Part shown: piece by piece, positions 33,085-43,804 of the stretch
Position numbering within the stretch: the stretch's first letter is position 1
Layout: each line of letters opens with the position of its first letter
Assembly: GCA_032433765.1 (NCBI GenBank)
Contig: JAVIAB010000160.1
Location: forward strand, 18,451,549-18,515,548
Reading direction: 5' to 3'
DNA from: Megaustenia siamemsis
Taxonomy: Eukaryota > Mollusca > Gastropoda > Stylommatophora > Ariophantidae
Length of the DNA: 64,000 bases
Made by a program: the position numbers and the translations under genes
The notes under the pieces: generated by a model
What the model saw: the letters and a program-made list of their open reading frames with translations, nothing else
Database searches by the model: none
What the model was told of the DNA's origin: nothing

Positions 33085-33640
33085 TCATCATCATCGAGTG
33101 CCATCTCCGCAACGATGGTTGGCTACCATGGAGCGCCATTCCACTCTGTCTCTTTCTTTGATGGTGCAGATTGTCATAGATTGAATTGTCCATCTTTTGA
33201 TGTTACTCGTCCATGTTAGTCTTGGTCTGCGTCTGCCTCTTTTATCTTGTATTTTCCCCTCCATTATTATTTTTAGTAGGCTGTTGTGTCTTTTAACATG
33301 GCCCAAAAATTGCATTTGTCTTGTTTGAATTGTGTTTAGTAGTTCTCTTTTCATTTGTAGTTGTTTTAAGACTTCATCGTTTTTTTTTTCCTTCCACTGA
33401 ATTCTACCTATTCTTATATATATCAAAATTTCAAAGGTTTCAATTCTCTGTTCTGTTTTCTTGTCTAATGTCCACGTTTCTGCACCATATAGGAATGTTG
33501 AGAAGACATACCATTTTGCTATTCTTAGTTTTAGCCCTGGTTTTATTTGTTTTGATGTTAGTATGTTCTTCATGAAATTTAAATTACCTTTTTGCCATTT
33601 CTATTCTAAGTCAAGATTTAATCTTCTTATTATTTGTATC
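33085..33640 (-). mobile_element. LINE-B 3' fragment
   Basis: A 160-residue minus-strand frame (33091-33573) covers KNILTSKQIKPGLKLRIAKW, YGAETWTLDKKTEQ, GHVKRHNSLLKIIMEGKI and RPRLTWTSNIKRW to the end. This is the best-preserved LINE-B tail. It begins at its GAT-type tail (TCATCATCGAGTG). Confidence 0.88.
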
Positions 33641-33718
33641 TATATACAATGAGATCTAACCTTGAACCTTCCAAACTTCGATCTACGAAATAACAAAAAT
33701 ATATAGATATAACTTAGT

Positions 33719-33785
33719 ATGGTTAAAGCTTTACGTGAGTAATGGACAACACAAAATCGAACTACGTTGTGGCTCATTCAGCAGG
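33719..33785 (-). mobile_element. Possible Penelope-like relic piece
   Basis: The inverse of this stretch (CGTAGTTCGATTTTGTGTTG, then TAAAGCTTTAACCATA) aligns with 32605-32660 and 34630-34680. Too short to classify alone. Confidence 0.3.
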
Positions 33786-33814
33786 AAAAATAAACAGCAA
33801 ATACACATATATGT

Positions 33815-34420
33815 CATCATCATCATCATCATCATTGAGTGCCCTCTCCGCATCGAAGGTTGACTACCATGGAGCACCATTCCACTATGTCTCTTGCTTT
33901 GATGGTGCAGACTGCCATAGGCTGACTTGTCCATCTTTTGATGTTACTCGTCCATGTTAGTCTTGGTCTGCCTCTGCCTCTTTTACCTTGTATTTTCCCT
34001 TCTAATATTACTTTTATTAGACTGTTGTGTCTTTTAACATGACCAAAAAATTTCATTTGTCTTGCTCTAATTGTGTTTAGTAGTTCTTTTTTCATTTTCA
34101 GCTGTTTTAAAACGTCTTCGTTTGTTTTCTTTTCTTTCCATCCAATTCTACCTATTCTTCTATAAATCCACATTTCAAAGGCTTCAATCTTCTGTTTTCT
34201 GGTCTAATGTCCATGTTTCTGCACCATACAGGAATATTGAGAAGATGTAACATTTTGCTATTCTTAGTTTTAACCCTGGTGTTATTTGTTTTGATGTTAG
34301 TATATTTTTCATGGCATTGAAATTACTTTTTGCCATTCCTATTCTTTTATTTATTTCAGCTTTGCATTTTCCATCATTGGTTATAGTATGTCCCAGGTAG
34401 TTGTAGCTCTGAACATATAT
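33815..34420 (-). mobile_element. LINE-B 3' fragment
   Basis: Two minus-strand frames together cover YLGHTITNDGKCKAEINKRI, KNILTSKQITPGLKLRIAKC, YGAETWTLDQKTED, then WIYRRIGRIGWKEKKTNEDV to ANLRCGEGT. A single frameshift near 34180 separates them. The 3' tail is (ATC)n at 33815-33833. Confidence 0.88.
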
Positions 34421-34559
34421 GTAGATAAACAAAATTAACACTTCATATCTGACAAATAATTAGGTACCATAATAAACTAATATTATGACATTTGAAAGAA
34501 AGGACTCAGTTTCCGGATGTTGTAAGCAGGTCTGAATTCGAAATGGCCTTGTTATGAAG

Positions 34560-34695
34560 CGACCAGCGTTAGAAGGGCACGAGAGTATACAAGGAATTCT
34601 TGCCCTCTTAAGACCTAATGAACCGCAACGTCGTTCGATATTGTTTTGTCCATTACTTAGATAAAGCTTTAATTATATCATTTTTTGTTTTCGTT
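34560..34695 (+). mobile_element. Possible Penelope-like relic, hammerhead-like core
   Basis: CTTAAGACCTAATGAACC, GCAACGTCGTTCGATATTG and AGATAAAGCTTTAATTA resemble 32590-32680. The GAAAC of a functional hammerhead is GCAAC here, so it would be dead. Confidence 0.35.
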
Positions 34696-34699
34696 TCTC

Positions 34700-35600
34700 C
34701 TTCATAATCAGCTTTACGGCAGCTTCGCATATCGATGCATTTCTTGCGTATTCGATGCTGATGTTTTTGTTGTTGATGTTTGTTATGGATCCAGCGGTCT
34801 GTGGGCTATCACCCTTGGCCCAATGCTATATAATGATATCTTGATATTTCTGAGTTCCCTTGTAGTTCTTCGCATTGTTCTGATCTTTGAGGAAGTAGAG
34901 TTGTTCTGAAATCGGTGAGATTTGCGCAGTCACGCGAGATGGTGTTGTACTGTTTCATGTGGGTGTTCATGAAACGAACATGATAGAGTTTGGTTTCGTT
35001 GTAATCTGTTGATGTGGTTGTTTAACTGTACGTTTTCCTTTACTCACTTTTACCAGCTTTGCTGACGACTGTGTTTTATATGTTCGGATATATGTCTAAA
35101 ACGGTGTCCTAACATCACCAAGCGCGATACATTTTAAAAATATGACGATCATCATTTTCGGGAGGACGTGAACTTCAGGTCAATATGGTGGATAGGTGGC
35201 AGGAACCATTGAAGGCTATGTATGACAGTGTTCCTTGTTGCAGTTTCCTCATATTCCAAGTCCGGCTTGTTGCAGGAGCTACTGAGTTAGGTGTTCTGTG
35301 CACTCCGTGAGCTGTGTGTTTCATCCGTTTTGATCATGTTTCGATATTCCAATTGTTTACGATGAATGATGATATCGTAAGACAGGGAACAGTTGGCTGT
35401 GTTCACTTTCTTTACGGTTTCGCCTCATGTCTTTTGGCGTGTGCTGAAACTGCTATGATGGAGACTACTGCTACCTTTCTTTGTATGGGAGATGAGCCAG
35501 TAATTCGGATGATTCCACTGGCACGGGTGGTTGAGCAATTATGGATTTTAATTCGTTTGCAGTTATACCAGGGCCTTCCATAACCAAAGAACCAACTTTG
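34700..35600 (-). repeat. Repeat-E, minus copy
   Basis: The part 35190-35600 aligns in inverse with 52531-52960. Shared minus-strand peptide pieces are RKVAVVSIIAVSAHA-R, SRTWNMRKLQQGTL and GSCHLSTILT. The upstream part around 34780-34860 (GTTATGGATCCAGCGGTCTG) recurs at 56085. The conserved peptide blocks suggest a once-coding repeat of unknown class, with several frameshifts. I do not recognise the protein. Confidence 0.5.
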
Positions 35601-35689
35601 CTGAAACAATCCAAATTGTGTCCCTCCTCCCATATTCTTCTATCTGTTGTTTACCACGTGACTACTAAATGAATTGATTGTCATCTTCC

Positions 35690-36330
35690 TAGCCCGTCCT
35701 TTCAAAGACGTTAAGTGGACATAGATGCGTTGTGTTGTAGTTTGCAGTAGACATGTGACATTTGTGTTTTTCGGTCCCACGCCTCCGAATTGTCCATATT
35801 ATTTTTGAGTACCGGGTTGTCTTCTCTCTTCTATCACTACTCACTTGGCTAGATTAGACTTGTTAGTCTGTTTCACGAGGCACAGCGAAGAGGTGGAGTA
35901 GAGGCTGAGTGGTTCTGGTTCATCGATGCTGGCGCAAGTCATCAGCTACGGATCGCTGACAACTTCCAGCTCTGCTGCTGTGAGTCACCTTTGCCTTCCC
36001 TGCTCTCATATGAGCGTATGAACTTCTTTGTGGCTATGAACTGTCGTTCGTTGTTGAATGAGATTCCACTGCTCGTATATCAAGCAGCTCATCCAAAAAC
36101 TGTGATTAATGCGTCGGCGAACCACAGCTGACCGCATGCGCCAGGACTGGAGAAAATCACAACTATTCAAGACACTGTTCAACCACCCAAAAGTCGTGCC
36201 TCAGGGATCAGCCTATCCAATTTGGCCACCCGGTATTCAAAAGTGATGGGCTCAAGTCGGATGTATCGGATCAAGCGACGCAAGTAAACCACGTCACAAC
36301 GTATCCATGATCACACCCTTTTAAAGGCGG
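35690..36330. repeat. Repeat-H, head-to-head pair
   Basis: 35690-36000 carries GAGTACCGGGTTGTCTTC and, read in reverse, the AGCTGATGACTTGCGCCAGC block. 36090-36330 carries a related block in the opposite orientation (GCATGCGCCAGGACTGG). Compare 37545-37880, 39780-40020, 54820-54960 and 61015-61225. Non-coding; class unknown. Confidence 0.5.
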
Positions 36331-36372
36331 ATAATGAAGATGACTATTTATTCTTGTATTATTTTATTTGGT

Positions 36373-36585
36373 AGGGTTCGATCCCAACCGACGGCTTCCA
36401 GGTTCACCCAGCCTTAAATGGGTACCGGATTTTTTTCTGGAAAAGTAAAGCAGCACGGGCGTAATACCGACCGTATTACCCCAAAAATTATGTGCTGGAG
36501 GTCTGTAAAATATAGGGTCACTAACACCATATTTCCCTATACGCCACTTGGCGTGACGGGGGTACTTTACTTTTACTTTTACATG
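36373..36585 (+). mobile_element. SINE-1, 5'-truncated
   Basis: Begins at GTAGGGTTCGATCCCAACC, lacking the A-box half. It runs through the SINE-1 body to GGGGGTACTTTACTTTTAC, showing the (TTTTAC)n tail that typifies the family. Confidence 0.9.
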
Positions 36586-36636
36586 TATATGCACATGTCA
36601 TATGGTATTATATACATACTATATTATAATTTTTAA

Positions 36637-37315
36637 TTGTTTAAAAAGACAGAGGTAATGGTAACAACAAAGAAAAAGACATCACCTCAGTGCAAAATAA
36701 AGACACGTTTAACAAAATTAAAACAGGTAAATGAATTTAAATATTTGGGAACTTTGTTAACCTCAGACGGAAGATGTACAAAAGAGGTGAGATGCAGAAT
36801 GGCTCAAGCAAAAGCAGTTTTCCAAAAAATGATGAAGACACTATGCAATCCATTTTTGACAATAGAAGCAAGAAAAAGATTCTTAAGAGCCAGTCTTAAC
36901 ATGTGGATGTGAATCATGGACAATAGGACAACAGACAAGAAATTCACTGGAGTCTGTAGAAATGTAGTTTTACAGAAGAATGTTGAGAATATAAATGACA
37001 GCCAAGAAGAGTAATGAAAATGTTCTGAGAGAGGTCAAAGCAAAAGAGAGCACATTTCCAATATTAGGAAGAAACAATCATTATTTTTTTTTTTTGCAAT
37101 GTAATGAGAAGAGAACAACTGGAGCATATTCTAACAACTGGAAAAATTAATGGACGAAGAGATAGAGGGAAGCAAAGAAAAAAGATACCAGACAGCTTAA
37201 GAGAATGGCTTGACAGGAGGTCAACAACAGAAATGATAAATAACTCTTGAGATCGAAAGCTGTGGAGAGACACGATCACCTACGTCAACATGCCCGTTAC
37301 TTGATGAAGATGATG
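36637..37315 (+). mobile_element. LINE-A 3' fragment
   Basis: A 91-residue frame (KTEVMVTTKKKTSPQCKIK, FKYLGTLLTSDGRC, VRCRMAQAKAVFQKM) is followed in other frames by ESWTIGQQTR and the terminal STTEMINN-like part, with a T-insertion near 37085 and a GAT tail at 37303-37320. Confidence 0.85.
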
Positions 37316-37544
37316 ATGATATTATAATTATATTATTATTCCTTTAATAGTCATCGAGTAAGGTCAAAAAGAAAGAAAGAATAACGTTCTCCTTCTTATT
37401 TAAAGTATACACTGACAGGAAGAGCAATACGTTCAAATCATAATTGGTCGAGTTTGAATCTTATTGCCTTTGGAAGCAAACAATTTCTTGGTATAGATTT
37501 TTTTCTCCAGAGTAACCCAGAATTTAAACCTGAATCTGAGACAA

Positions 37545-37880
37545 CGACTCATCACAGCAGCAGAGCTGGGAGCTGTCAGCGACCCATAGCTGATGATATG
37601 CGCCAGGATCGGTGAACCAGAAACATCCAGATCCTACTCCACCTCTTCATTGTGCCTCCATAAATAGACTAACCTGTCCAGTCTGCCCAACCGAGTAGGA
37701 AACGAAGAGGAAAGATAATCCGGTATGTATCAATAATATGATGAAGTCGGATGTATTGGGCAGAAAGGTGGAAAATGTCACAGTTTTACCTCAAACTGCA
37801 ACACAACGTTATCTATGTCCACTTAACGACCTTCTTAGAACGGATGGTGAACAGAACAATCAAATCTTTTATCTGTCATC
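37545..37880. repeat. Repeat-H copy
   Basis: GCAGCAGAGCTGGGAGCTG, ATGATATGCGCCAGGATCGG and CTACTCCACCTCTTCATTG match the inverse of 35840-36000. Diverged. Confidence 0.6.
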
Positions 37881-38480
37881 GGCTGGAACGCTAGAAAGAA
37901 ACTAAAATCAAAGAATTCATTTTCTCTTAATTTTGGACGATGAAAATAGTAGACGAAGTTAGTGAAGATGACAACAAAGTCCTTGAACCACTTTTTTTCT
38001 TTTACGTAAAGAGCGAAAGTAAATTGTAAGCCCCTTCAAGAAAAAAATTTGCCGTGACGCCCATGAAGCCTCACACAGCCTAACCATTACTAAGCCCTGA
38101 CTGCGACCTCCATTCATGGCCACCGGCCCGGAAGTAAATCTTTTCTTATTTGAATACCACTAGCTCTGCTTTTTTTTTTTTTTTTTTTTTTTTTACCCAA
38201 ATCAAAAACTTCCTTGACTTTGGCCCACACGTGACCTCTAACTTGCGGGCGGGGAACCTACGCTTAATCCCTGTTTTATGTGTTGGACGATCTCAGACCT
38301 GGGTTTCATTTATGTACCAACTTGTTCGTGTCTGAATGGGTCATTCAAAATTTTGTTTCAGCTTCTGTGTCAGAGGTTAGAGTTTAATCCTCTTCAATAT
38401 GATAGGTCTATAATTTCATCCTTCTATATTCGATATGAATAATGTATTTCGTTCACAAGTAAGGTAGATCATTTATTATT
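37881..38480. other. No gene seen; poly-T at 38168-38194
   Basis: Anonymous sequence with a run of about 26 T. No domain-bearing frame. Confidence 0.5.
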
Positions 38481-39325
38481 ATCATGATCATAAATAGTTG
38501 GAAGAAAATAAAGAGCTGAGAAAAATGATAGGTGTCTTTTCAGCAATAGAATACATAACGAATAAACAGATCCATCACGTTTGGTCACGTGATAAGACAG
38601 AAAGATCAAAATACAACACAACGAGCCATCAATAAAGATTACTAGACTAAATGGTCGACGAAAAAAAACGGATGGATTGATAGACTATTGGAAACACTAG
38701 TAAACAAATCAGTAGAGGCCACCCAGCATAAGAGCAAAAGATGCATTGATAGAGTTCTGGAAACACTAGGAAACAAATCAGTAGAAACAGCCAGCATAGG
38801 AGCAAAAGATGCATTGATAGAGTATTGGAAACATTAGGAAACAAATCAGTAGAAACAGCCAGCATAGGAGCAAAAGATGCATTGATAGAGTATTGGAAAC
38901 ATTAGGAAACAAATCAGTAGAAACAGCCAGCATAGGAGCAAAAGATGCATTGATAGAGTATTGGAAACATTAGGAAACAAATCAGTAGAAACAGCCAGCA
39001 TAGGAGCAAAAGATGCATTGATAGAGTATTGGAAACATTAGGAAACAAATCAGTAGAAACAGCCAGCATAGGAGCAAAAGATGCATTGATAGAGTATTGG
39101 AAACATTAGGAAACAAATCAGTAGAAACAGCCAGCATAGGAGCAAAAGATGCATTGATAGAGTATTGGAAACATTAGGAAACAAATCAGTAGAAACCAGC
39201 TAGCATAGGAGCAAAAGATGCATTGATAGAGTATTGGAAACATTAGGAAACAAATCAGTAGAAACCAGCTAGCATAAAAGCCTAAGATTGCAAATTATAT
39301 TTCACCTCGAACCTGAAAGGTAAAA
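38481..39325 (+). mobile_element. LINE-C 3' end carrying an internal minisatellite
   Basis: The left flank encodes WSRDKTERSKYNTTSHQ, homologous to MVWPRDKAERSKHNTTSLQ in the 43.8-kb copy. The right flank encodes DCKLYFTSNLKGK, homologous to DCKLYLPSTLNGK. Between them the LLETLGNKSVE-type segment (compare ILEALGNITEA) is amplified as a 68-bp tandem repeat. The copy is therefore a LINE-C terminus interrupted only by internal expansion. Confidence 0.75.
38660..39285. repeat. 68-bp minisatellite, about 9 copies
   Basis: The unit contains AGCAAAAGATGCATTGATAG, AGTATTGGAAACATTAGG and CAAATCAGTAGAAACAGCC. Middle copies are nearly identical and edge copies more diverged, as expected for recent internal amplification. 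Sixty-eight is not a multiple of three. Confidence 0.93.
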
Positions 39326-39337
39326 AAGGAAAGATCA

Positions 39338-39620
39338 TTTATTTCTTCTATAAAAAGTAAAGTACCCCCGTCACGCCAAGTGGCGTATAGGGAATATGGT
39401 GTTAGTGACCATAAATTTTACACACCTTTAGCACATGATTTTTGTGGTAATGTGGTCAGTATTACGCCCGTGCCGCTTTACTTTCCCAGACAAAATCCGG
39501 TGCCCATTAAAGGCTGGGTGAACCTGGAAGCCGTCGGTTGGGATCGAACCCTACCTCTTGTCCTTTGTAGTCCAGTTCACTAACCACTGAACTATCGCGG
39601 CTCCCTTTATTTCTTCTATA
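39338..39620 (-). mobile_element. SINE-1, full length, with TSDs
   Basis: The best SINE-1 reference copy: 253 bp (39353-39605) flanked by the 15-bp TSD TTTATTTCTTCTATA at 39338-39352 and 39606-39620. Read on the minus strand it starts GGGAGCCGCGATAGTTCAG (A-box), then AACTGGACTACAAAGGACAA, B-box GGGTTCGATCCCAACC, the body, and ends GGGGGTACTTTAC. Confidence 0.95.
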
Positions 39621-39779
39621 GGCTCTGTTAATCTTCCTTGGTATATTTTTTCAGTGCCCGAGATCTATCATTTCTTTCTTTTGTAAGTGACATTTGTTTC
39701 ATATCTTCCTTCCAAATATATGATCTAAAATATTTTCCTTCTGAATATAAACATATGCTACAATCGTGCCCAACAAATG

Positions 39780-40020
39780 CCTGCTTGCGTTCGCCCGATG
39801 ACTAAAGGAGTACACCTCTTCGTCATTCGCCTTTAAAAGGAGGTTAAGAGGGCTCGTCTGCGTTGTCTTGTGGTTTGCAGTATATATGTGATATTTGCGC
39901 CTTTAGGCCCAACACATCCGACTTCAGCACGACATTTTTGAGTACCGGGTTGTTTACCTTCTTCGATCCCTACTCGCATAGTCAGACTAGACAGGTTATC
40001 GAATCAATCAATTCAGAGGA
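39780..40020. repeat. Repeat-H copy
   Basis: TTGCGTTCGCCCGATGAC, TTGTGGTTTGCAGTATATATG, ACACATCCGACTTCAGCACG and GAGTACCGGGTTGTTTACC blocks match 35700-35830 and 61020-61200. The first block also occurs inverted at 18-43. Confidence 0.6.
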
Positions 40021-40074
40021 AGAGGTTACAGCACTCGAAAACAATAACAATCAACAACAAAAAACAAAGAACAA

Positions 40075-40139
40075 TACCAAGGAGTACGGGTTCGATCCTG
40101 CTTAGGACCATATATTGTTCTTTGTTGTTTTTTTTAGTA
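40075..40139 (+). mobile_element. SINE-3 fragment
   Basis: GAGTACGGGTTCGATCCTGC (B-box) and GACCATATATTGTTCTTTG match the SINE-3 copy at 56395-56590. Confidence 0.6.
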
Positions 40140-40520
40140 GAAAAACAAATTAAAAGACGATTAGAGGCCACAGAGATGGAATTTCTCAGAATAATTTTTG
40201 AAAGTTCCATAAACAGCTAAAAAGACCAATGAGGAAATTCTCAAAGAGGCCAACACAAAAAGAGGGAGCTCCTAAAGAACATCAGAAAGAAAAAATCAAC
40301 GTTTTTCGGGCACATCATGAGAAGGGGAAAGTTGGAATACTTGGTTACAACTGGCAAAATACAGGGAAGAGAGATCGCGGACCAAAAAAGAGAGAAAATA
40401 CTGGATAGCTTGATGTCATGGCACGGAAAACAATCAACAACAGAACTGATACGATGCACTTTAGATAGAAGATTGTGGAATGACGTGATCTCTCCTACGC
40501 CAACCGATTTGGCACGTGAT
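40140..40520 (+). mobile_element. LINE-D 3' fragment
   Basis: Encodes KKTNEEIL, TKRELLKNIRKKKSTFFGHI, MRRGKLEYLVTTGKI and RRLWNDVI, the LINE-D signature shared with 58016-58800. LINE-D is close to LINE-A but distinct. It ends in GATGATGATG. Confidence 0.8.
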
Positions 40521-40529
40521 GATGATGAG

Positions 40530-41010
40530 TAGGTAGTTTCGTCCCAGTGAGATAAAGCAATGCAAGGACGTTGTTCTCTTTGAGACTAAAATGATCCGGT
40601 ACTGGCGGAAGAGATGCACAAGTAATCCGGAAGTGGGTAACAAAGTCAGGGACAGGAATTTCCTGCTGGAACTACCCTCCAAACACAGATGGTTTATCTT
40701 AGGTCTGTAGTTCGTGCTCTCTCAAACTATGTCGCTGGCGAACCGGGAGTTGGTCGCCCCGGGGGAAGCCAGATACAAACATTCGGCGGTTATCGATCAA
40801 GACAATATATAAGGTCGCCTTCTGCATCTTTCTATTAGCTTTATCATTTGCCCTTAAGCGTCGGGGGGAGAGATAATTTCCGCTCCTCTGCTATTGATTG
40901 GTTTCTTCAGCTGTAGTGTTTACGATTGTTATCTTTTCAATTTTTTTTTCGAAAACACCTCTAGTGTGTGCACTTTTCTTGACAGCTGTCTGGAGTAATT
41001 TTCTTTGTTT
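40530..41010. other. No gene seen
   Basis: Mixed sequence between LINE-D and the 33-bp minisatellite. A TATATAAGG at about 40806 could look like a TATA box, but no coding follows. Confidence 0.45.
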
Positions 41011-41935
41011 CTGACTTCTCGCTGGTTAAACTAGTCATTGTTTCTGACTTCTCGCTGGTTAAACTAGTCATTGTTTCTGACTTCTCGCTGGTTAAACTAG
41101 TCATTGTTTCTGACTTCTCGCTGGTTAAACTAGTCATTGTTTCTGACTTCTCCCTGGTTAAACTAGTCATTGTTTCTGACTTCTCGCTGGTTAAACTAGT
41201 CATTGTTTCTGACTTCTCGCTGGTTAAACTAGTCATTGTTTCTGACTTCTCGCTGGTTAAACTAGTCATTGTTTCTGACTTCTCGCTGGTTAAACTAGCC
41301 ATTGTTTCTGACTTCTTGCTGGTTAAACTAGTCATTGTTTCTGACTTCTTGCTGGTTAAACTAGTCATTGTTTCTGACTTCTCGGTGGTTAAACTAGCCA
41401 TTTTTTCTGACTTCTTGCTGGTTAAACTAGTCATTGTTTCTGACTTCTTGCTGGTTAAACTAGTCATTGTTTCTGACTTCTTGCTGGTTAAACTAGTCAT
41501 TGTTTCTGACTTCTCGCTGGTTAAACTAGTCATTGTTTCTGACTTCTTGCTGGTTAAACTAGTCATTGTTTCTGAGATCTTGCTGGTTAAACTAGTCATT
41601 GTTTCTGACTTCTCGCTGGTTAAACTAGTCATTGTTTCTGACTTCTTGCTGGTTAAACTAGTCATTGTTTCTGACTTCTCGTTGGTTAAACTAGTCATTG
41701 TTTCTGACTTCTCGCTGGTTAAACTAGTCATTGTTTCTGACTTCTCGCTGGTTAAACTAGTCATTGTTTCTGACTTATCGCTGGTTAAACTAGTCATTGT
41801 TTCTGACTTCTCGCTGGTTAAACTAGTCGTTGTTTCTGACTTCTCGCTGGTTAAACTAGTCATTGTTTCTGACTTCTCGCTGGTTAAACTAGTCATTGTT
41901 TCTGACTTCTCGCTGGTTAAACTAGTCATTGTTTA
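41011..41935. repeat. 33-bp minisatellite, about 28 copies
   Basis: Unit blocks GTTTCTGACTTCTCGCTGG and TTAAACTAGTCATT. Thirty-three is a multiple of three, so the minus strand is open for 322 residues of the 11-residue repeat TSLTSEKSETM and the plus strand for 235 residues (SLVKLVIVSDF). The minus frame begins with the repeat itself and ends in 13 unique residues. No promoter, signal or domain supports a gene. Confidence 0.93.
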
Positions 41936-42119
41936 CTTTATAAATATTTTTCGCTGGGATGATTTAATGTGGCATCACCCACCCACCCCACCTCCCCCAA
42001 CCCATAGCACCCTTCCTTCATAAATTGTAAGACAAAGATGCCCAACTGCATACACTGACAGCGATCGCCGACACAAAGCTGGTTGTTTGCATAGAGGTCA
42101 AAAACTGCATTTGATCGAG

Positions 42120-42545
42120 ATCCTGCTCCACATGTGTGGTGCTTGGGTAGTGTAGCTGTAAGACGTTGAACAGGATTGACGGGGGTTCAATTCCACCAGA
42201 GGACATTTAAAAAAAGAAAAGAAAATTGAATTTGTGATTTTGTTGTTGTAGTTTTGCCCTCTCCTGGTCTCTGTGTAGTGAGATCCGGTTTCTAGTCTTC
42301 TCGGTACTGCGTGCACTTGCGTACGTTAAAGAACCCTTGGTAGCTAAAAATCGGTGAAGAGTAGACCAAAAATGACCGCTGACCGGGCAAAATTGTCAGC
42401 AAATAAGCCACCCACACCAATGGATCCTGGGCGGTGCAGCGGAGTTCGTGCACGTGGGTCAGGATTCTACTCCGATATTCTGGATATTTCGAGGGGAGAA
42501 TTTGAGTATATATGGGTTCGTAAAGTGCGCAGTGATGATGATCCT
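42120..42545 (+). mobile_element. SINE-2 copy
   Basis: The head has GTGTAGCTGTAAGACG (A-box-like) and GGGGGTTCAATTCCACC (B-box). The body shares TGCACTTGCGTACGTTAAAGA, GGAGTTCGTGCACGTGGGTC and the GTGATGATGATCCTAACA end with 10765-11180. Confidence 0.7.
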
Positions 42546-42662
42546 AACATAATATAACATAGCATAGCAAAATATAATATAACATAACAGAGCATAGTAT
42601 AACAAAACATAACATAACATAGCATAGCATAGCAAAGCAAAACATAACATAACATAACAAAC
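42546..42662. repeat. (CATAA/CATAG)n pentanucleotide repeat
   Basis: About 23 imperfect pentamers directly at the 3' end of SINE-2. It may have grown from the SINE tail. Confidence 0.9.
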
Positions 42663-42666
42663 TCCA

Positions 42667-42961
42667 CATGTAAACGGTAAAAAAAAAATAAAGAGCCTCG
42701 TCACGCCAAGTGGCGTATAGGGAATATGGTGTTAGTGACATGTCACGCCAAGTGGCGTATAGGGAATATGGTGGTAGTGACTATAATTTTTACAGACTTG
42801 ATTATTGGGGTAATATGGTCGGTATTACGCCCGTACCACTATACTTTCCCAGAAAAAAATCCGGTACCCATTTAAGGCTGGGTGAACCCGGAAGCCGTCG
42901 GTTGGGATACAACCCTACCCTTTTGTAGTCCAGTTCACTAACCACTGAACATGTAAACAGT
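42667..42961 (-). mobile_element. SINE-1 with partial tail duplication and TSDs
   Basis: The SINE body is at 42679-42949. CATGTAAACGGT (42667-42678) and CATGTAAACAGT (42950-42961) flank it as an 11/12 TSD. The 3' region with CGCCAAGTGGCGTATAGGG is present twice in tandem (from 42711 and from 42743). The first 13 or so 5' bases of the SINE are missing. Confidence 0.88.
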
Positions 42962-43740
42962 GGTTCTGGTAAAAGACTAACCAGCCTGGCTATTTTGTAG
43001 GAAGGCAAACAAAGTGCAGGGGAACTCAGTACAAAAAAAAGACATGCTGAAATCGGACATTTATGACCGAAAGGCGCAATAACACAGCTTGATGTAAGCT
43101 GCAAGATAACGCAACTGTGGCACTTAACGTTCTTTTAAGTAGTGACGATGAGGGGCATTAGTAGATTTGAAAGCTCAAAAAATGGAGCTTACAATTTATT
43201 AACTGAGAAATTTATTTTTAAAAATGTATATTGGTGATAACAAACCAACCTGCAATGTTTAAAATGGACGCCTACTGCCGTGTTGACGCCCCTGCTATGA
43301 ACTCACTCTCTCGACGCCCCTATCCCAGTCTTCCAACCTCGCCACCGCCTCCATACCCTACTAAATGTTTTGTTAGAGTTTCTTGTTAATAACTCGACCA
43401 GGTCTTATCACGGCAGGTCTCTTACATAGAGTTCACAAGAGCGTCTTCAAGCTACATTACGGGCGGTCCTCAGCAGTTTTTACCTCCCCTTTCACCTTCG
43501 ATATAACGGTTACCTCCCAGTCTGCACTATCAGGGGAGGGAATTGTAGAAACCAGGATTATCTGGCTTGACCAACCGTGGTCAGACTCATAAAATTCGTG
43601 ACAAAATGGAGGCTGTAAGTTCAAATGGAGATTACAATGTCAAGAGACGCTTAACGCAGCAGAAACCCGTTTCAAGATTTTGTGTCTCCCAACGACAACA
43701 CAGGAGAGACAGAGTTGCCTTTAGGAATGATACAACAGAT
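42962..43740. other. No gene seen
   Basis: Anonymous sequence. Short frames only, without motifs. Confidence 0.5.
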
Positions 43741-43800
43741 ACGATTTCATCTTCTTTCTTTCTTTCTTCTTCTTATTCTTCTTCCTCCTCTTCTTTCCTT
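43741..43800. repeat. (TTC)n/(CTT)n tract
   Basis: Pyrimidine-rich microsatellite at the 3' end of the minus-strand LINE-C, presumably derived from its tail. Confidence 0.85.
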
Positions 43801-43804
43801 CCTC

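Noticed and set aside
40800..40815. TATA-box promoter (TATATAAGG)
   Set aside because: No transcribed unit or coding sequence follows; AT-rich matches are expected by chance in this window.
40961..41929. A 322-residue MTSLTSEKSET repeat protein on the minus strand
   Set aside because: Explained by a 33-bp minisatellite; the opposite strand is also open for 235 residues, and no start context or conserved domain is visible.
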